Below, one piece after another: positions 28,500 to 39,000 of a DNA stretch of 64,000 bases. This DNA comes from Ottowia massiliensis. Lineage in GTDB: Bacteria; Pseudomonadota; Gammaproteobacteria; Burkholderiales; Burkholderiaceae_C. The notes beneath the pieces are model-generated. The model was not told where the DNA came from. It saw nothing but the letters and a program-made list of their open reading frames with translations, and did no database searches. The stretch covers positions 2,604,001 through 2,668,000 of the forward strand of contig NZ_LT964854.1 in assembly GCF_900240305.1 (NCBI RefSeq), in the 5' to 3' direction. The stretch's first letter is position 1. Each line of letters opens with the position of its first letter. Made by a program: the position numbers and the translations under genes.

Positions 28500-31498
28500 T
28501 TACTTATCTCCATTGGCGCAAAAACAAGTATCAGATGAAGATTGATTTAATATCACATAGTGATTATAAGCGGAGCCAGAAAAAATTCCAGCAGCATACC
28601 CTACGGGCGTACCCACTATGCCTTCAATTAAGTTTTTATGTTCAGATCTGAGACTGATACCTTTCCTGAACATATCAGTTTCTACTGCAAACTCTATACC
28701 CTTATCAACAAATTTTCCACCAACAACGGTTACCGCAACCGATATCCAATCAACCTTTCTGAGATTGGAAATAGAGAATCCAGTTTGATTTAATAAATCC
28801 GTAACAGCTGCTCCAAAGACTCCACCAATAATACCGCCCACAAAACCATTTAAAAATGCCATTTTATAGCTAGAACAAGGTCTAACTCCGTGTATTCCAT
28901 TAAGTGCCCATATGGTTCCCATATTAATAAGTCCACCGATTGTTCCACGTAAAAGTATAGTAGTTAGTGGCACAAATTCTCCCGACGGGTCATAGAACGC
29001 CACCGGGTTTCCATAAGCATACCCATAGACGTTTATGCCCCCCGCCAGCCCAATGGGATCTGCCTGCACATACCTGCCAATGCCCGGCGCATAGTCCCGG
29101 TTCCAGTTCTGGTGCAGCCCCGTTTCCGCATCAAAGTACTGGCCCGGCAGTCTCAGGTTGATTTGCGCCGTTGAGGCCGGATTGATTCTGGCCTTGCCGA
29201 AAGCCTCGTAGTTCGCTTTCCACGTCGTCTCGCCCGCCTTGTTCAGCGCCAATACGGGCGTTCCCAGGTGATCTGTGACCAGGTAGTGGTAGCTGGCTTC
29301 TTTGAGGCTCTGGCCTGCTGCAAGGTCAGCCTGCCAGATGGGGTCGGTGCTCCACAGGCTGCCTTCTTCTGCGTCTTCGTCCTCCTCGTTGGTTCTGGCT
29401 TGCTGCGTGTGGGGGTTGAATCCGTACGCTCTGGTGATCCGGCCTTCTTCATCGGCTTCGGCCATCAGGGCGCTTTCGCCGTTGATGTAGTAGGTGGTGC
29501 GGCTTGTTGCGCCTTGCGTAACAGTCTTGGCAATTCTTCGCCCAAAGGGGTCGTAACGGTATTGGACGGTGAAGCCATCTGCGCTGTCCTTGATTTCGCT
29601 GAGTCTTCCTGCTGCGTTGTAGCGCCAGTTTCTTTCCCAGCCTGCGCCGGTTTCCTTGATGAGGTGGCCCTGCGCGTTGTAGCTGGCGCTGACTTGTTCG
29701 GTTTGGCTTTGCTGCGCGGGGGCGTTTTCGTCGAGCGCCCGGGGGTATTGCAGCAGCTGGTTGGCTTCGTTGTAGGTCCACGCTCCGGCCTGGTGGGCGC
29801 TGCTCAGGCGGTTGCCTGCGGCGTCCCAGCTGTAGGCTTCGTTTGGCAGGCCTTTTTCTTGCAGCGCCTGGTCTGGCTCGGCCTGGGTGAGGCGGCCCAG
29901 GCGGTCGTAGGCGTAGGCGCTGGCGCCTTCTTCGCTTTCGATGCGTGTGATGTGGCCCGCCAGGTTGCGGCTGTAGCGGCGCTGGAGTAGCTGGGCTGCG
30001 TTGGCTCCGGCGCCCTGGGGTTTGGCTCCGGTGACTTGCAGTTGCGCCAGGCGCTGGAAGGCGTCGGGCTTTTGCGTGATGCGCGCGCCTGCGGGCAGCT
30101 CGATTTGGCCGGGCATGAGCCATTGGTAGGCGCCTAGCGCAATGCGGCTTTGGTCGGGCAGGCTGATTTGTTTGAGCCGGCCTTTTTCCCAAGCAAAGTC
30201 CTGGCGGCTGCCGTCGGGCCAGCTTTGGCTTTGCAGCTGGCCGTCGGCGTTGTAGTTTTGGCCGATGGTGTGGGTGAAGGTGCTGCCGTCTGCCTTGGCA
30301 TAGGTCAGGCTGGTTTGGGTGATGCGCCCTTGTTCGTCTCTTTGGTAGCGGGCGCTGCTGATGAGCTGGCCGTTTGCGTCTTTTTGTTCGTAGGCGGTGA
30401 GCTGGCCGTCGGCGTCGTAGCTGTAGCGGATGTTTTCGCTCAGGGCCGCGCTGGCGTCTGGGGGGTAGGCGCCGTGGGGGGCGTGGGTGCTTTTGCTGAT
30501 GAGCTGGCCGGCTTTGTTCCATTCGTAGCGCGTTTGGCTGCCGTCTGCGGCTGTGCGCTGCGTGGGCTGGCCCGCAGGGTCGTATTGCCATTCGGTGGCC
30601 TGGCCCAGCGGGTTGGTTTCCTTGATGAGGCGGCCGGCCGGGTCGTATTCAAAGCGGTAGATGTGGCCCAGCGGGTCAGTGACGCTGAGCAGGCGCCCTT
30701 GTGCGTCCCAGCTTTGTTGGGTGATGCCGCCCAGTGCGTCGGTGGTTTTTGTGGGGCGCGCCAGGGCGTCGTATTCGTGCAAGGTGGTGTTGCCTTGCGC
30801 GTCCGTGGTGCTGATGAGCTTGCCTTCGGCGTCCCAGGCCTGGCCGGTGATGAGGCTGGTGTTGCCACCGCTGCCGCTGGCGTTGGGGGTCTGGATGGTT
30901 TGGGTGCGCTGACCGCGCGGGTTGTAGCCGTAGCGCTCGCTCCAGCCGGGGGTTTGGATGCCTTGCATGAGGGCGCTGGGGCTGCCTGTTTTCTGGCCCC
31001 AGTCCACGGCGATGGTGTTGCCGGCCGGGTCGGTGAGGCTGGCTATTTGTCCGGCTTCGGTGTAGCTGGCTTTCCATTGCGCCCCGCTGGGCTGGGTGAG
31101 GGTTTGGGGCAGGCCGTTTTCTGCGTAGTCGATGCGGCTTTGCTGGCCCTGGGCGTTGCGCCAGGCGACAAGCTGGCCGGCTTTGTCGTAGCGGGCCGTT
31201 TGCTGGTGGCCGCTGGCGCTGGTGATGGATGTGAGGCGCCCCCGGGCGTCGTATGCGTAGCGACGGGTGTGGCCCAGGGGGTCGGTTTCGCTGGTGAGGT
31301 TGCCTGCCGCGTCGTATTCAAGGCGGCTGGTGTGGCCCAAGGGGTCGGTTTCGCTGGTGATCAGCCCCTGGCTGTTGTAGCTGGCGCGGCTGCTGTGGCC
31401 CGCCGCATCGCGCATTTCGGTGAGGTTGCCCCAGCTGTCGTATGCGTAGTGTTCGGTGAGGGCGTCCGGCCCCCGGCCGTCTTTGGCGCCTAGCGTGC
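28500..31498 (-). CDS. RHS polymorphic toxin with hydrophobic glycine-rich tip (RHS2), 5' part lost at assembly join
   Basis: About 1000 codons of RHS repeats and tip. Repeats include TLGAKDGRGPDALTEHYAYD and many YDxxGRL units; the core reads RLPGQYFDAETGLHQNWNRD, IGRYVQADPIGLAGGINVYG and NPVAFYDPSG. The ~160-residue tip after it is hydrophobic and Gly-rich (FLNGFVGGIIGGVFGAAVTD, GIVGTPVGYAAGIFSGSAYN), suggesting a membrane-inserting toxin. Upstream, the frame runs through an N at 31499 into an unrelated protein, but the last 137 bp before the N are identical to 25433-25569 in RHS1. The real N-terminal half of RHS2 is therefore missing and the apparent 2508-residue fusion is doubtful. Confidence 0.8.
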
Positions 31499-31499
31499 N
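31499..31499. other. Assembly join inside RHS2
   Basis: A single N. The 137 bp before it (31362-31498) are identical to 25433-25569 and differ on the next base upstream. The two other N characters in the window also follow 137-bp repeats, so this is a contig end at a repeat boundary. Sequence has probably been lost here. Confidence 0.85.
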
Positions 31500-34400
31500 G
31501 CGCAGGCGGCTGTTCCAGCGCGGCTTGCGCGAGCTGGCGCAGGCGGGCGCGCAGGGCAGCGGCGACATCCTCGAATACGCCCAGGGCCTGCCCGTGCTGC
31601 GCACCGCCCGCGCCACAGGCGGGCACCCCCCACGCCTGGAAAGCAGCGTGCAGCGGCGCGTAGAAGAGCCAGCTCCCCGGCCGCCGCCGCTGGGGTATCC
31701 ACCCCAGATGTTGCCTCCCGAAGCACCGCCGCTTCCAGCCCCGCAGCTTGTGCCGCTCACACGCGTGAAGCTGGTGCAGGCACCGTCTTTGCGGGTATCG
31801 CCCGATGCGCAGTCAAATTCGTAGGCCGCGCACGCTTGTGTCTGGTAGCTCGAGCAGCTGGCAGCTTTGGCGGCCTGGCGTGCGGTGTCTGCCGGTGTGG
31901 CGCCCGCCACGGCTTGCGCCTGGCCTTGCTCCAGAAACTGGCGGATGGCCTGTTGCACTTGCACGCTGGGCTGGCGCCCCAGGCCCCGGCCGATCAGCTC
32001 GCTGATGACCTGGGTATTGACGCGCACGCCTTTGCTCAAGGGCTTGATGCCCGTGATGCGGTAGGGAATGCTGATGCGGCTTTTGGCGGCCAGCTGCCGG
32101 GGCAGTTCGCCAAAGAATTCGTAGCGGTAGTGCTCGTCGCTTGCGGGCCATGTAAAGCGCAGGTTGTCCGCGCGCACGAGGCCGTAGTTGCTCAGGGTGA
32201 TTTCTCCGGTGATTTCTTCTCCCTTTTGCAGCTGCGGCAGGTTGATGCTCAAAGGCTCCATGAGCACTACGGGAGCAGGCACTTCGGTGCGGTAAGTGGC
32301 TTCGAGGACGATGTCGTAGACGTCGCGCACGGTGGTTTCAGTGACGTTGAATTCGACGCTGACGAGCTGGTAGTCCAGAAAGATGCGTTCGCTGGCCGTG
32401 AGGGCGGCTTTGACGTTGATGCGGCCGCTGGCGTCCATATGGTTCGCCGCGCTGGCGCGCCAGCGCCAGTGGCCAGGGGTGAGCTGGCTGAATTCGGCCA
32501 CGCCTGCCGCATTGGTGGTGGCGGTGTGCATTTGCCCCGTGAGGGTTTCGTGCTGGAGCGTGATGCGCGCGCCTTGCAGGCCGGCTATGGGCCTGCCCTG
32601 GGCGTCTGGCGTGTTGGTGTAGATGTCCACAAGCTTGAAGCGCGCGCCGCCTTTGCCTTCCTTTGCAACGGCTACGGTGACGGGAACTGTCACGGGCGCG
32701 GCTGCGCCGTCCGCGCTGACCTGGAGCTGGAGCGGGTGGTAGCCGTCGGGCACTTTGCCATCCGGGCTGGCGTCAATCTGGATGGCGCTGCCCTGGCCTG
32801 GAGCCAGTGCGCCGATTTGTGCGCCACTGGTCAGGCGTATCCATCCGGGCGGGGCTTTGCCTTCGCGCGTGAGCAGGGCCAATCGCACGTTTTGCGCGGC
32901 GCTGTAGCCTTTGTTGGTGAGGGTGATCTTGCCGCTGGCGCTTTGGCCTTGCTGCACGCCGATTTCCAGCGCCGCCGGTTCGGGCACAAGGCCCGGGCGC
33001 GCTTCATGCAGCTGGTAGTCGAGTTTGAGGCGCGCGCGCGGCTCTTTGCCGCTTTCCTTGGCAAAAAGTTTGAGGATGACGGTGCCTGTCGCGCCCGCGC
33101 CTGGTTCGGCTTTGAGGGTGATGCTGGTTGGCACGGTGCTGCCTGCGGCAATGTCCACTGGCGCGCCGGGCTGTACGCTGATGCCAGGCGGCAGGTTGCC
33201 CGAGGGCTGGTCGGCCGGCTCGGCCCGCCAGTGCACGCCCGTGGCGCCCGCGCCTGCGCTGGCGCTCACTTGCAGGGTGGCTGTGCCGGCTACGCCGCGC
33301 ACAGCGTTGAGTTTGTATTGCTCCCAATCCACGCTCAGGCGGTTGATGGCAAAGCGCGCCTGGGGGGCGCGGCTGGCCCAGGCCGCATCTTGCGGGTGGA
33401 TGACGCGCACTTCGTACACGCCCGCATCACTTGTTTGCGGCACGAATTCGTAGTCAATGCGCCCGGCGCTGTCGCTGAGCAGGTGGATGCGGCGCTCAAA
33501 GCCTTGCACGCGCAAGATCATGAGCAGGGGCGCGCCAGGAACCGGCTGACCGCTTGCGCCATTGCCACCGCCGGAGCTGATGGCTTCGCCGCGTATGCGG
33601 ATGGGGGTGCTGCCAAAGGATTCGGCCGGGCTAGCGCTGATGCCGCGCACGGCGTAGGGCAGTTGAATCGGTGCGGGGGCATCTGTTCTTTGCACGGTGA
33701 CGGTGCGCCGGGCTTCAGCGGTTTTGCCCGCAGCGCTGGTGGCCACGGCCCGCAGCACGTGGGCACCATCGGGCACGCCTTTCAGTTTCCAGCGGGCCGA
33801 CCAGGGCGCTTGCGTGCGGCTGGCCAGCAGCTTGCCGTCTGCGTACAGATCAACTTTGGCGATTCCGCTGGCGTCCAGGGCGCTGACGGCAACTTCAGCT
33901 TCAGCGCTCAAGGTGGCATTCAGGGCAGCGTTTTCTGCCGGGCTGATGAACATGAGGCTGGGCGCGCTGACGGTGCGGCTGACGTGCACGGCCCGGCTTT
34001 CGGCGCTGTTGCCCTGGGCGTTGCCGGCCACGGCCGTGAGGCTGTGCGTCCCTTCAGCCAGGGGGACTGTGGCGGCAAAGCTGCCGCTCAAGCCCGTGGT
34101 AATGGGCGCGCCAGCAGGCTGCCCGTCCACGCGCACTTGCACGCGCGAGCCGGGGGCGGCCGTGCCGGTAACGCTGATTTGCGGCGCGGCCACGCTGGCG
34201 CCATCAGCCGGGGCGGTGATAACGGGTGCGGGCGGCGCGCTCATCTGGAGCGTGAAGTTCACGCTCTGGCTGCTTTGGCCGCCCTGGCCGTCGCTGGCCT
34301 GCACCTCAAGGGTGTGGCTGCCGTTGGCCAGCTGCGCGAAATCCAGAAACTGGCTGAGGGTGACGGACTGGGTATTGGCCCAGGTTCTGCTGAATGCGGC

Positions 34401-36026
34401 CACGCCATCGATCAGGCCCTGAATCTGCGCCACGCCAGCGTCGCTCTCGGCGTGGATGGTGAGCATGCCGGGCTGGGTGATGACGCTGCCCGCTTGCAGG
34501 CTCTGGCCGGCAAAGGTCAGGCTTAGGGCGGGACCTTTGCCAGCTGGCCCGCCAGAGCGTTGCACGGTGACTTGGCGGCTGGTGGTGGCCACTTTTCCAG
34601 CAGTGCTGGTGGCGCGGGCGGTGAGGGTGTGCAGGCCGTTGCGCACGCCCGCGAGCGGCCAGGTGGCCTGATAAGTGGTTTGGTGCGGCACGGCTGCCAG
34701 CAGGGCCAGGCGCTGGCCGTCTGCCAGCAGCTCGATTTCACGTGCGGCTTGCGCGTCGCTCACGGAGACGGCAATGAGCGTGTCGACCGTGAGCACGGCC
34801 CCTTCTGCGGGCTGCTCGAACTGCACGGCCCAGCCGGTGGGCGCATAAGTCACGGCGCGCGGCAGGGCCACGGCGGCCAGGCTGCCGTCGGCTGCGCGGA
34901 ACTGCACGTAAAGCCGCTTGTCTCCCGGCTCGGGCGTAAGTGTGTGGCGGGCCGTTGTGGGCGTGCCGGTCATGCTTTGCCAGGCTGCGCCAGCAAAGTC
35001 AGACTGCTCGGCAATGCGGTAGTGGGCCGCCTGCGGGCAGACCAAGCGCAGCTCAATAGCGCGCTGGCGCGTGAGGTAGCCGCCCACGGGGGTCGCCGTG
35101 CAGTCCAGCATGGGCAGCGCGGCCAAATGCTGGCCCCAGTCCACACCTGCGCTGACGGCATTGCCCTGCCCTTGCGGGTTGCTCGTGGCTTCGCGCGGGC
35201 CTGAAATGTGGCCCCACCAGTTGCCACGGGCATTGACGACGGCCGCAGGCAGCAGGTTTTGCACGCCGTAGCGGCTGTTGCCAGCGATGGACGAGCCGCT
35301 GATGACAGGCGTGGCGCCGTTTTGCGCCAGCAGGCCGATGGCGTTGTTTTCCAGCCGGGACTGGGTGATGACGGGCGAGCCTTCGCCTGTGACGCGCAGG
35401 CCCACACCGCTGTGCTGCAAGTCAAGGCGTTCAAAGCGCCAGGCGCCGCCGGGCAGACTCAGGGCCGCACCGCCTTCGCCTGAAACGCCCTGACCCGCCA
35501 CGCCGCCAGCGTAGCGAACGCTCAGGCCGTCGAGCATGAGGCGCCCGGGTTTTGCTTCAGGCGCGACGGCAATGCCCAGCCAATCGCCTGGCTGGGGCTG
35601 GCCGGGCGCAGCGCCCGTCTGGCCTCCGGCCTGGTCATCCGCCTGGCTGGTGAACATCACGCCCGCTGCCGTGCTCAGCTGCCCGCGCACGCGCAGGCCC
35701 GCGCCCGCGCCGAATTTGACGATGACGCCTTCGGCCACGCTCAGGCTGGCCGTGGCATCCGCCTGGGCATGGCCGGGCCACGGCGCCGCCAGGCAGGCAG
35801 CGGCCAGCGCCGCGCCAGCCAGCCGCCTGGCCGCGCGCACCCTCACGCCAGCTGGCAGACAGGCATTGAAAAGAGGAGCAGATTCAAGGGGACCAAAACG
35901 CCGTTCTGCGCTTTCTGCACTAGGACGTATTGCTACGAAACAAGGAGCAGATTCAGCGCCTTCTTTCCGCTCTGTGCCTGGGCGGCGCGCAAGGGCTGCA
36001 AACAGTGTGCGAAACAAGGTTTTCAT
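31500..36026 (-). CDS. Very large exported protein: beta-helix and Ig-like domains (C-terminus uncertain)
   Basis: Up to about 1500 codons. The ATG at 36026 has GAGG 9 nt upstream and lies 11 nt after the preceding gene. The N-terminus MKTLFRTLFAALARR is followed by ~40 residues encoded by a dispersed repeat, then a hydrophobic stretch LAGAALAAACLAAPWPGHAQ. Next come a parallel beta-helix region (PVISGSSIAGNSRYGVQNLL), several Ig-like domains (NGLHTLTARATSTAGKVATT, GSHTLEVQASDGQGGQS), and a carboxypeptidase-regulatory-like domain (GARITLQHETLTGQMHTATT). The last ~60 codons before the N look better in another frame (SWLFYAPLHAAFQAWGVPAC), implying a one-base indel near 31680. It may truly run into an RHS domain, but the assembly does not prove it. 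Confidence 0.75.
35873..35952 (+). repeat. Dispersed ~80-bp repeat, copy 6, inside a coding region
   Basis: Standard design with AGGAGCAGATTCAAGGGG, core CACTAGGACGTATTGCTACG and closing AGGAGCAGATTCA; the two flanking 12-mers are identical to each other. It lies in frame between codons ~24 and ~52 of the exported protein at 36026 and separates its positively charged N-terminus from its hydrophobic signal core. Confidence 0.88.
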
Positions 36027-36036
36027 GATGGCAGCC

Positions 36037-39000
36037 TCACGGTTGAACCACGATGGGCGCGCTGGTCACAGGCGCAAATCCCGGCGCGCTGGCCGTGATG
36101 CGGGTCACGCCTGCGGCCAGCGCCTTGATGACAACGCCGCCTGAAGCCCCCTCCCCCGCGTTCCACACACCCGAAGCCGCCACGCTGGCCGCCGAGGGCA
36201 CCGAACTGGTGAAGGTGATGGCCATGTTCTGCGCAGGCATTTGGTTGTCAGCGTAGTAAGCGCCGGGCACGTTCGCCCGCACAGACAGGTAGCCAAAGCT
36301 TTGCCCCGCCTGCATTGACGCGGGCGCTGGATACGCGAATGCCAGCGCAGGCGTTACTGTCTCCGCCACCATTGCGTCAGGCTCAAAACCGGCCGCGCTA
36401 GCTTCTATTTGTGTGCTGCCCAGGCCAACGCCTGTCACGGGAATGAAGGCGTATCGCTCGCCAGCGTTGATGGTGACCGTCTCCGGCACGCGGCATACGT
36501 CCTGTGACACGCAGCGCAAGCGCACCTTCACGGCATCGCCGCCTGCCACGGACTGCCCATTGACCATCCTCATGACATACAGCTCATGGATAAAGGCCTT
36601 CAGGCCCTTGCCCACCACCAACTTGCTCAGGCCGCCTTGCAGGCCCAGTTGCACCGCCTGCTGCGCGGCTTGCACCGTCTGCACTTCCGACTGGCCGCTG
36701 GCAATGCCCGCAATGCTGGCGCTGACGCGGTAAGTGCCCGCTTTCACAGGCTGCGCCACATACAGCGGGCCTGCCGAATTGCTGCCCGCAGCGATCACGG
36801 CCTGGTTGACGAGTTTTCCGCTGCCGTCGTAAAAACCATTGACCACGCCCGCAGGCTGCTGATCCGTCAGGCCCAGTTGAACGGTCAATGGCCGATCCGC
36901 CGTCTGGTTGTCTTGGTAATGCGCGCCCGGCACGCGCAGGACAAACCAGAAGTCATCACGCACGCTGGCTGTCGTGCGCGCGCCGTCCAGATGGGTAAAA
37001 ACAATCTGCGGCGCAATCACTTCCATCGGCATCGTCACTGCCGCCATGCCTTCGGCTTGGGCTTCAATCTGCGTGCTGCCAAGGCCAACGCCTGTGACGG
37101 GAATAAAGGCGTATCGCTCGCCAGCGTTGATGGTGACCGTCTCCGGCACGCGGCACACGTCCTGCGACACGCAGCGCAAGCGCACCTTCACGGCATCGCC
37201 GCCTGCCACGGACTGCCCATTGACCATCCTCATGACATACAGCTCATGGATAAAGGCCTTCAGGCCCTTGCCCACCACCAACTTGCTCAGGCCGCCTTGC
37301 AGGCCCAGTTGCACCGCCTGCTGCGCGGCTTGCACCGTCTGCACTTCCGACTGGCCGCTGGCAATGCCCGCAATGCTGGCGCTGACGCGGTAAGTGCCCG
37401 CTTTCACAGGCTGCGCCACATACAGCGGGCCTGCCGAATTGCTGCCCGCAGCGATCACGGCCTGGTTGACGAGTTTTCCGCTGCCGTCGTAAAAACCATT
37501 GACCACGCCCGCAGGCTGCTGATCCGTCAGGCCCAGTTGAACGGTCAATGGCCGATCCGCCGTCTGGTTGTCTTGGTAATGCGCGCCCGGCACGCGCAGG
37601 ACAAACCAGAAGTCATCACGCACGCTGGCTGTCGTGCGCGCGCCGTCCAGATGGGTAAAAACAATCTGCGGCGCAATCACTTCCATCGGCATCGTCACTG
37701 CCGCCATGCCTTCGGCTTGGGCTTCAATCTGCGTGCTGCCCAGGCCAACGCCTGTCACGGGAATAAAGGCGTATCGCTCGCCAGCGTTGATGGTGACCGT
37801 CTCCGGCACGCGGCATACGTCCTGTGACACGCAGCGCAAGCGCACCTTCACGGCATCGCCGCCTGCCACGGACTGCCCATTGACCATCCTCATGACATAC
37901 AGCTCATGGATAAAGGCCTTCAGGCCTTTGCCCACCACCAACTTGCTCAGGCCGCCTTGCAGGCCCAGTTGCACCGCCTGCTGCGCGGCTTGCACCGTCT
38001 GCACTTCCGACTGGCCGCTGGCAATGCCCGCAATGCTGGCGCTGACGCGGTAAGTGCCCGCTTTCACAGGCTGCGCCACATACAGCGGGCCTGCCGAATT
38101 GCTGCCCGCAGCGATCACGGCCTGGTTGACGAGTTTTCCGCTGCCGTCGTAAAAACCATTGACCACGCCCGCAGGCTGCTGATCCGTCAGGCCCAGTTGA
38201 ACGGTCAATGGCCGATCCGCCGTCTGGTTGTCTTGGTAATGCGCGCCCGGCACGCGCAGGACAAACCAGAAGTCATCACGCACGCTGGCTGTCGTGCGCG
38301 CGCCGTCCAGATGGGTAAAAACAATCTGCGGCGCAATCACTTCCATCGGCATCGTCACTGCCGCCATGCCTTCGGCTTGGGCTTCAATCTGCGTGCTGCC
38401 CAAGCCAACGCCCGTGACAGGAACGTAGGCATAGTTCTCGCTGGCCTTGATGATGACCGCTTCCGGCACGCGGCATACGTCCTGCGACACGCAGCGCAAG
38501 CGCACCACCACCGACTCGCCTGCCGCAGCGGGTTTGCCATCGACCAGCCTTTGCACATACAGCTCGTAGGGATGCATCTTCAGGCCCTTGCCCACCACTG
38601 CCTTGCTCCGCCCGCCGGGCAGGCCTAGAAGAAGCTGCGCCTTTCCATCCACCCGCACGTCGATGGCCTGCCCCGTCAGGCCGTCCGAAGCAATTTCCAG
38701 CTTCGTCTGTCCCTGGGACAGCCCTTTGATGGCCAGCGGCGCTTGTCCGAACACCTGCCCCGGCGGCACGAAGGTTTCCGAAGGGCTGACGCTGGCAATC
38801 TGGGGGTCTTTCACGCTGGCCTTAACCGTGACGCCGCCTGCCGGCGCTGCCTTGGAGAGCTTGACCCGGCGGGTGCGCGTGCGGTCCACGTTCAGCGCCA
38901 GATCACCGGCAGGCTCGAAGCCGAGCGAAATTGCGTCCACCTGCACCGCCGCCACAGCCTGCCGGTAAGCGGCGCCAGAAGCCGTCAGCTTCGCCTGGCC

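Noticed and set aside
31836..34526. Plus-strand open frame of 896 codons opposite the Ig-like surface protein
   Set aside because: It is antisense to a convincing exported protein with Ig-like repeats; high GC content keeps the opposite frame open, and its translation (His/Ala/Gln/Gly-rich) has no recognisable domain.
28500..36026. A single 2508-residue RHS fusion protein
   Set aside because: The frame crosses an N that follows a 137-bp repeat shared with RHS1, and the coding frame just upstream looks shifted; continuity is not established.
36411..38600. 660-bp tandem array as a CRISPR or satellite
   Set aside because: Units are long, adjacent and code in frame for a protein; there are no spacers. 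No CRISPR array was seen anywhere in the window.
36586..38628. Plus-strand frames repeating three times opposite the 660-bp repeats
   Set aside because: They repeat only because the minus-strand coding repeats do; composition is not protein-like.
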